A stretch of 64,000 nt of DNA from Arenicellales bacterium (GTDB lineage Bacteria > Pseudomonadota > Gammaproteobacteria > Arenicellales > JAJDZL01): the NCBI GenBank assembly GCA_951813075.1, contig OX638343.1, positions 3,077,571 through 3,141,570 on the forward strand, in the 5' to 3' direction. The translations under genes and the position numbers were made by a program. The notes beneath the pieces were generated by a model that saw nothing but the letters and a program-made list of their open reading frames with translations, was not told where the DNA came from and searched no databases. Below are positions 59,047 through 64,000 of the stretch, piece by piece; the stretch's first letter is position 1, and each line of letters opens with the position of its first letter.

Positions 59047-60573
59047 TCACTTTTCGCAGCTTTATCCAACGCAAAAGCAGGCCGGTTGTCGCAGCGCTGG
59101 GCTCAATGCTGACATTTCGCAATGTGGTGCTGCCACTGCTGTTCGGCGCGATCATGGTCTGCACCCATATCCCGCACGTGCATGCCGGGCCGAAAGACGG
59201 CAATGTGGTTGCAGGTGACGCCAATATTGTGCAGTTGAATCCGAAGCTTCTCGAGATTATCCAAAGTTCCGACAAGGTAATCATTGACTGGCGTTCATTT
59301 TCGATCGACTGGGACGAGTTGGTTCGCTTTCTGCAGCCAGACTCCGATTCGATAGCCCTCAACCGTGTCAATGGTGACACTCCATCCTACATTCTCGGTC
59401 AGCTGACCGCCGACGGGCGAGTCATGCTGATCAATCCCAACGGTGTCCTGTTCGGTGATTCCGCGGTGGTGGACATCGGCAGTCTGGTGGCGACCACGAT
59501 TGACATACGGAATGAGGATTTCATGGCTGGCGATTACAACTTCGATGTCGATCGCGCATCGGGCGGTACGGTTGTCAACCGCGGCAGGATCACTGCGGCC
59601 GAGGGTGGCATAGTTGCGCTGGTTGCGCCCGGTGTCGAGAACAGCGGAGTGATTGTTGCACGTCTTGGACGTGTTGCGCTGGCCTCAGGCAATTCATTTG
59701 CGCTTGATTTCTATGGCGACAGGCTGATACAGATCGGGGTTGACGACAGTGTTGCCGAGCGACTGCTTGCGCCTGACGGTACCGAGTTGAAGGCACTTGT
59801 CGACAATAGCGGCGAGATCTATGCCGACGGCGGTACAGTGATGTTGATGGCTGCGAGTGTAGCGAAGGATGTCGTTGACTATGCCATCAACATGGAGGGC
59901 ATCATCGAGGCGCGGACGGCGACGGAGCGCAATGGTCAGATTGTGCTGGAGGGTGCGGGCGAGGGTATTGTCCGAGTGACCGGCACGCTGGACGCATCGG
60001 GTCGCGAGAGTGGAGAAACGGGTGGTGAGGTCAAGATTCTGGGTTCCAAAGTTGGCATTGTCGGGCAAGCGGAAGTTGACGTATCCGGAGACGCTGGCGG
60101 GGGCGAGGTACTGATCGGAGGCAACTTCCAGGGACGCGGTCCGGAGCGCAATGCCGACTTCACGACGATCGGCAGCGAGGTGGCGATTCAGGCCGATGCG
60201 CTCACGACCGGTGACGGCGGCCGGGTGATTGTCTGGTCGGACCGGGTGACGCGTTTTTACGGGAACATCTCGGCCCGCGGCGGCCGTGATTCGGGCGACG
60301 GCGGCTTTGCCGAGATATCGGGCAAGCAGCATCTGCAGTTTGCCCCGAACTCGATCGATCTGAGCGCGCCGAAAGGCTTGATCGGAGAACTGCTCCTGGA
60401 CCCGCTTGACATTGTTATCTCGGACGGCGATGGAAGCGATGATTCCGTGTTCAGCGGGGACAATGTCATCAACTTCAACGACGACAGTACGGCGACCTAC
60501 AACATAACACCGGCAGCATTCGAAGCGATTGATGCGGACATTACCCTGCAGGCGTTGCAAGACATTACGGTGA
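58858..60573 (+). repeat. Long direct repeat: leader plus TpsA secretion region, copy 3
   Basis: Nearly identical to 15585-17300 and 32535-34250 through the TPS domain and the following roughly 300 codons. Divergence rises only after the segment encoding ITPAAFEAIDADITLQAL. Confidence 0.9.
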
Positions 60574-62582
60574 ATTCCCCGATTGACAGGACCGGAAGTG
60601 GGGACAGTACCCTGACCCTGCAGGCGGGGGGCGATCTCATCATCAATGCTGACATCACCGGCAGCATGGGCGCCCATAGTTTCATCTTTGAGGCGGATTC
60701 GCCCAGATCGTCGAATAACGATGGCATCGGAGAGTTGAAGATCGCCAGCGGTGTCACCATCACATCAAACAATGGTGACATCACGCTGATTGGCGCTACG
60801 TTCGACATCGATACGTCGAGCAGCATAGACGCCGGAACGGGTGACATCCATGTCGCGCCGTCCCAAGCTGTCGCGATGACGATCAGCGCAGCGGCGGACA
60901 ATCTGAGCAATACTGAAATTGGGACGTTCACCACTTCGGGCACGATCCACATCGGGACCGCGACCACCGGACCGGACGGTTCGGGCGGTGCTGGCAGTAC
61001 GATCTCGGCGAGCGGCATCACAGTAAGCGAAGATCTGACCATCAGCGGCAGTGCATCGCTTGTTCTGGATTCCAGCGGTACGACAACGCTGAGCGCAAAA
61101 GTCTCGACTGACGATGGCAATATCACATTCAAGGACGCAGTGACCCTGGGAGCGGATGTGACGGTGGACAGTAATGCGGATGACGATGTCACGGACGGCG
61201 ACATCACGTTCACCTCGACGGTGGACGGCGGCCATGAACTGACGCTGAACGCCAACCGCGGTAATGTGATACTTCAGGGTGCGGTGGGCGGCACCAACGC
61301 CACCAGCAAGCTGGCTAATCTGACGGTGGAAGCTGGAGAGGTGGCGCTGATGAGCGTAAGCACTACTGGCGAAATAAAGGTGACCGCGCTGAGCCTCGGA
61401 ATCGGAATCCAACTGAACGGAGACTACTTAAGCGATGACGGCAACATCACATTTACCGGTAATGTAGATCTGGGAAGTGCGGTTAGAGTGGACAGCGATG
61501 CGGATGGCGATGCCACGGGCGGTAACATCAAGATCTTCGACTTGGTGCCCAGCGTGGTGCCCGGCGTGGTGCCCGGCAACTATGCGCTGACGCTGGATGC
61601 GGGCGACGGTGATGTTCAACTGGATACGAGCGCGGTCGGTGGTGGAAGATTGGAGAGCCTGACGGTGACCGGCGGGCAGATTGATATCGGCGACGTGGCG
61701 ACGACCGGCGATATCGACATTACTGGTATGAACATCAATCTGTATGGGTCGACCTACGGCAGCAATGACGGAAATATTACTTTCAATGGTCCGGTAGACC
61801 TGCACGTCGACGTGACGGTGGACAGCGATGCGAACGACGATGCCACGGACGGCCACATCAGGTTCATCTCAATGCTGGACGGCGCCTATAATCTAACGCT
61901 GAATGCGGGCACAGGGAACATAATTTTCGGTGGTGACGTCGGGTCAACTGACAAATTATCAGCAATTACGGTTAACAAATCTCACGACGTCACAGTAGCG
62001 ACTACGATGTGGGTCGGTATATTCACACAAACTGCGGGAACTGGAACAACTGACTTCGGATTAGACACCATTTATGCTGACACCTCTTTTAACGTTACCA
62101 CGGTGAATATTAAAGGAAAAATCGTTACCCAGAATGCCATCTTGAAGGCTGAAGAAGATATCAGATCGACCGTGGAAGTTGACTCTTTGACAATAGAGGC
62201 AAGTAATGCATATCTAGTGGGTACTGTCGGTGGTGTACGTGTACGCGCTTTCGACAACCTTAAAGCAATAATAATTAACAAGGGGTCGGGTACGTATAGG
62301 ATCAATGAACCCACTGATATAGCCGCTGGAATAGGGTCAAGAACCTACTTGGAATTGTCCTCCCTGCCGCTCCCGACGGTAACACACGCCGCTGGGGTTT
62401 TTACTTCGTTCATTCCGATATTACGAGCTTCCGTGAGTGATTCAATTTATGGCCCATACATCGTAACAGATAGTGAAGCGACGTCCCCATTGTTGACCCC
62501 GGAACCCGGAACGGAGGATTACTATGAAGACATTCCTTTGTTGTTAAAGACTCACGATGATGAGATGGTTGAGATGGAGTGA
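59043..62582 (+). CDS. TpsA3: short filamentous-haemagglutinin-type exoprotein (about 1,179 aa)
   Basis: This is the smallest of the three exoproteins. The ATG at 59043 gives the common extended signal peptide (cleavage after VHA) and the TPS domain with NPNGVLFG. The middle (about 60600-61860) has only one copy of the ITLIGATFDI / GTGDIHVAPSQ / FTTSGTIHIGTATTGPDGSGG block and one or two acidic VTVDSNADDDVTDGD blocks. A unique stretch contains the short repeat VVPS-VVPG-VVPG. The C-terminal region matches TpsA1, ending DYYEDIPLLLKTHDDEMVEME. The intact frame shows what a minimal functional member of the set may look like. It is followed 7 bases later by the third exported companion gene. Export by the TpsB at 13663 is inferred from the shared secretion domain. 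Confidence 0.92.
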   Translation: MITFRSFIQRKSRPVVAALGSMLTFRNVVLPLLFGAIMVCTHIPHVHAGPKDGNVVAGDANIVQLNPKLLEIIQSSDKVIIDWRSFSIDWDELVRFLQPDSDSIALNRVNGDTPSYILGQLTADGRVMLINPNGVLFGDSAVVDIGSLVATTIDIRNEDFMAGDYNFDVDRASGGTVVNRGRITAAEGGIVALVAPGVENSGVIVARLGRVALASGNSFALDFYGDRLIQIGVDDSVAERLLAPDGTELKALVDNSGEIYADGGTVMLMAASVAKDVVDYAINMEGIIEARTATERNGQIVLEGAGEGIVRVTGTLDASGRESGETGGEVKILGSKVGIVGQAEVDVSGDAGGGEVLIGGNFQGRGPERNADFTTIGSEVAIQADALTTGDGGRVIVWSDRVTRFYGNISARGGRDSGDGGFAEISGKQHLQFAPNSIDLSAPKGLIGELLLDPLDIVISDGDGSDDSVFSGDNVINFNDDSTATYNITPAAFEAIDADITLQALQDITVNSPIDRTGSGDSTLTLQAGGDLIINADITGSMGAHSFIFEADSPRSSNNDGIGELKIASGVTITSNNGDITLIGATFDIDTSSSIDAGTGDIHVAPSQAVAMTISAAADNLSNTEIGTFTTSGTIHIGTATTGPDGSGGAGSTISASGITVSEDLTISGSASLVLDSSGTTTLSAKVSTDDGNITFKDAVTLGADVTVDSNADDDVTDGDITFTSTVDGGHELTLNANRGNVILQGAVGGTNATSKLANLTVEAGEVALMSVSTTGEIKVTALSLGIGIQLNGDYLSDDGNITFTGNVDLGSAVRVDSDADGDATGGNIKIFDLVPSVVPGVVPGNYALTLDAGDGDVQLDTSAVGGGRLESLTVTGGQIDIGDVATTGDIDITGMNINLYGSTYGSNDGNITFNGPVDLHVDVTVDSDANDDATDGHIRFISMLDGAYNLTLNAGTGNIIFGGDVGSTDKLSAITVNKSHDVTVATTMWVGIFTQTAGTGTTDFGLDTIYADTSFNVTTVNIKGKIVTQNAILKAEEDIRSTVEVDSLTIEASNAYLVGTVGGVRVRAFDNLKAIIINKGSGTYRINEPTDIAAGIGSRTYLELSSLPLPTVTHAAGVFTSFIPILRASVSDSIYGPYIVTDSEATSPLLTPEPGTEDYYEDIPLLLKTHDDEMVEME

Positions 62583-62589
62583 AATACCA

Positions 62590-63333
62590 ATGCGAGAATT
62601 TGTCCAGATGATTGCTGTTGCGAGCCTGGGTTCCAGTTACAAGAAGAAGCCATCTGTGCGTGCCAATGTTACCTTTGTTGTTCTGATTGGAGCGCTATTT
62701 TTCAGCGTTTGCACATATGGTCTGGCGCAGGAAAGCAATATTGAAATTGAGGAGGCCGTGGGCAGTCCGCAAATTACAGGTTTTCGTTCGGCTCAATTTG
62801 GCATGTCGGAATCGGAAACTCTTGAAGCCATAAGGCGTGACTTTCAACTTCAGCAATCACGGATCGCAAGCCAGACGAATGACGAAGATCGGACTTCGAG
62901 CCTGGTAGCGACAGTCGATGAGATATTTGCTGGCAGCGAACCGGCTCAAGTTGCGTATATTCACGGATACAAGCAGAACAAACTGATTCAGGTCAATGTT
63001 GTGTGGGGATCACCGGTAACTGAAGAGGTTGACCCGCAGACACTGGTAACGACCACCAATGTCCTTCGAAAATACTTTGTTAGCCTGGGTTTCGATCCTG
63101 ACAGTACAGTGGTCAATACTCGCATTGACGACAGGGTCTTTATCGTATTTCGTGGTGTCGATGAACAGGGGCGAATGGCGTTGCTGCAGTTGATCAGTAA
63201 TCAAGTGCCTGCTGCGGAGGGTGAGGAAGGAGAGGAATCTGAGCCGCAGTTCCGGATTGATTCATTATTGCTTTCCTACATCGAAGACATCAAGGATCCG
63301 GATATCTTCAGGATCGAGAAAGGTGATTTTTGA
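62590..63333 (+). CDS. Exported TpsA-associated protein, copy 3 (unknown function)
   Basis: The 247-residue third paralogue starts MREFVQMIAVASLGSSYKKK, so the n-region differs from the other copies. The hydrophobic core, cleavage region and the whole mature part are nearly the same. Conserved features are GFRSAQFGMSESETLEAIR, a VDEIFAGSEPAQVAYIHGYK segment, RKYFVSLGFDPDSTVV and DPDIFRIEKGDF. Its ATG is 7 bases after the tpsA3 stop, matching copy 1. Triplication with its TpsA partner argues for a shared job, for example periplasmic handling of TpsA or outer-membrane anchoring, but nothing in the sequence proves this. Confidence 0.82.
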   Translation: MREFVQMIAVASLGSSYKKKPSVRANVTFVVLIGALFFSVCTYGLAQESNIEIEEAVGSPQITGFRSAQFGMSESETLEAIRRDFQLQQSRIASQTNDEDRTSSLVATVDEIFAGSEPAQVAYIHGYKQNKLIQVNVVWGSPVTEEVDPQTLVTTTNVLRKYFVSLGFDPDSTVVNTRIDDRVFIVFRGVDEQGRMALLQLISNQVPAAEGEEGEESEPQFRIDSLLLSYIEDIKDPDIFRIEKGDF

Positions 63334-63898
63334 AAACTTCGGGATGTCGTTATCGAAACAAGAAGCGCAAGGTTCGGCGCCGCATATGAACCGAAACAGG
63401 TATGTTGAGATTTTGATAATAGAATTTCCATTCCGATTCCTGTTCAAATTTATCAAACAATGATTGGCGATGCAGTGAGATAATTGTTGGATAGCGGATT
63501 GCAGTGACTCACTCAGATTGCTGAAATCAAGTGGCGGATAAAACGATTGCAGTTCGGTCTTTCGTGGATGTGGATTCTGCTGGGTGATTAGTGCGTCATA
63601 CGGTCGCTTGACAGGCTTGATTGATCGCTGCTGGGCACATCATGGATGGTAGTAGGGTATAGGCCGTTTACCCACTTGCTGCTGCTTGCTATAATCCAGC
63701 GCACAGAGTGGGGTTATACGCCGCCCGTGGTGGTGAAGTTTCTGGTTGTCTTGGAAAATTTTAAATTCGATTGTCGCAATTCGAATGATATGTCAGGCGT
63801 AGGCAATTTGGGTTGAGAATCATGACTTGTCGAATATCCCGCCATGGACAAATACCACGGGATTCATCTCGGTGCGAATCAACCCGATCTGTGTATTC
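63334..63898. other. Downstream flank of module 3, no gene seen
   Basis: Sequence similarity to the other inter-module spacers ends shortly after the stop of the third companion gene, so this is the right edge of the repeated region. Apart from the promoter at 63667-63695 I see no gene; short frames lack ribosome binding sites. Confidence 0.45.
63667..63695 (+). promoter_or_regulatory. Sigma70-like promoter without an obvious gene
   Basis: TTTACC (63667-63672) and a perfect TATAAT (63690-63695) are spaced by 17 bases. It points at the broken tRNA about 200 bases downstream and may once have driven a tRNA transcript, or may drive a small RNA. Confidence 0.5.
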
Positions 63899-63957
63899 GG
63901 GCCGTTAGCTCAGTTGGCAGAGCAGTTGACTCTTAATCAATTGCGCCGGCGCCTCCA
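63899..63957 (+). pseudogene. Chimeric tRNA remnant: tRNA-Lys(CTT) 5' half joined to a tRNA 3' end
   Basis: Bases 63899-63943 match a tRNA-Lys from the 5' end through the anticodon arm: GGGCCGTTAGCTCAG, a D arm with AGAGC, and GTTGA-CTCTTAA-TCAAT giving anticodon CTT. The variable loop, T arm and matching acceptor strand are missing. Instead CGCCGGCGCCTCCA (63944-63957) follows, which looks like an acceptor strand with U73 and CCA, as in tRNA-Cys. The two acceptor strands do not pair, so the product should not fold as a tRNA. A deletion between adjacent tRNA genes would explain it. Confidence 0.6.
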
Positions 63958-64000
63958 ACATGACAACATGAAAATTGAGACAGGATTATTTATTCTATAT

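Overview
The window looks like chromosomal DNA of a free-living Gammaproteobacterium. The main support is the divergent pepA / lptF-lptG arrangement, which is typical of that class; no rRNA or other strong taxonomic marker is present, so the placement is moderate. The first 12 kb is ordinary core and metabolic sequence. The remainder is dominated by a very large two-partner secretion (TPS, type Vb) locus.

Layout. 1-512: the start of leucyl aminopeptidase (pepA, minus strand, cut by the window edge). 676-2860: lptF and lptG, the LPS-export permease pair. 2861-3256: an AT-rich gap with a cluster of DnaA-box-like sites. 3257-3333: tRNA-Arg(CCT). 3932-7258 (minus): an EamA-type half-size permease, an MttB-family methyltransferase and a dimethylglycine/sarcosine dehydrogenase-like flavoprotein, probably an operon for a methylated amine. 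7654-7947: a HlyU-family protein. 8002-12197 (minus): CBS-domain protein, TlpA-like thioredoxin, B12-binding subunit, acyl-CoA mutase catalytic subunit and MeaB GTPase. The three mutase genes are joined by or nearly joined by ATGA overlaps. The mutase is divergent at residues that bind substrate in methylmalonyl-CoA mutase.

13663-63333: one TpsB outer-membrane transporter followed by three copies of a module. Each module is a leader, a TpsA exoprotein, and a gene for an exported protein of about 246 residues. The three TpsA proteins share an almost identical N-terminal secretion region and a related C-terminal region, but differ greatly in the middle: about 4,995, 7,977 and 1,179 residues. 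TpsA1 contains about 24 nearly identical copies of a 79-residue unit. TpsA2 is built on a 1,461-bp super-repeat, one of the larger reading frames expected in bacteria. It carries one in-frame TGA near its end and a one-base deletion close to its C terminus. Modules 2 and 3 each have a sigma70-like promoter followed by a terminator-like hairpin that overlaps a short leader reading frame, which suggests transcription attenuation. The single TpsB presumably exports all three TpsA proteins, and the 246-residue protein is an unrecognised partner.

The window ends with an orphan sigma70-like promoter and a broken tRNA gene: a tRNA-Lys(CTT) 5' half joined to what looks like the 3' end of a tRNA-Cys.
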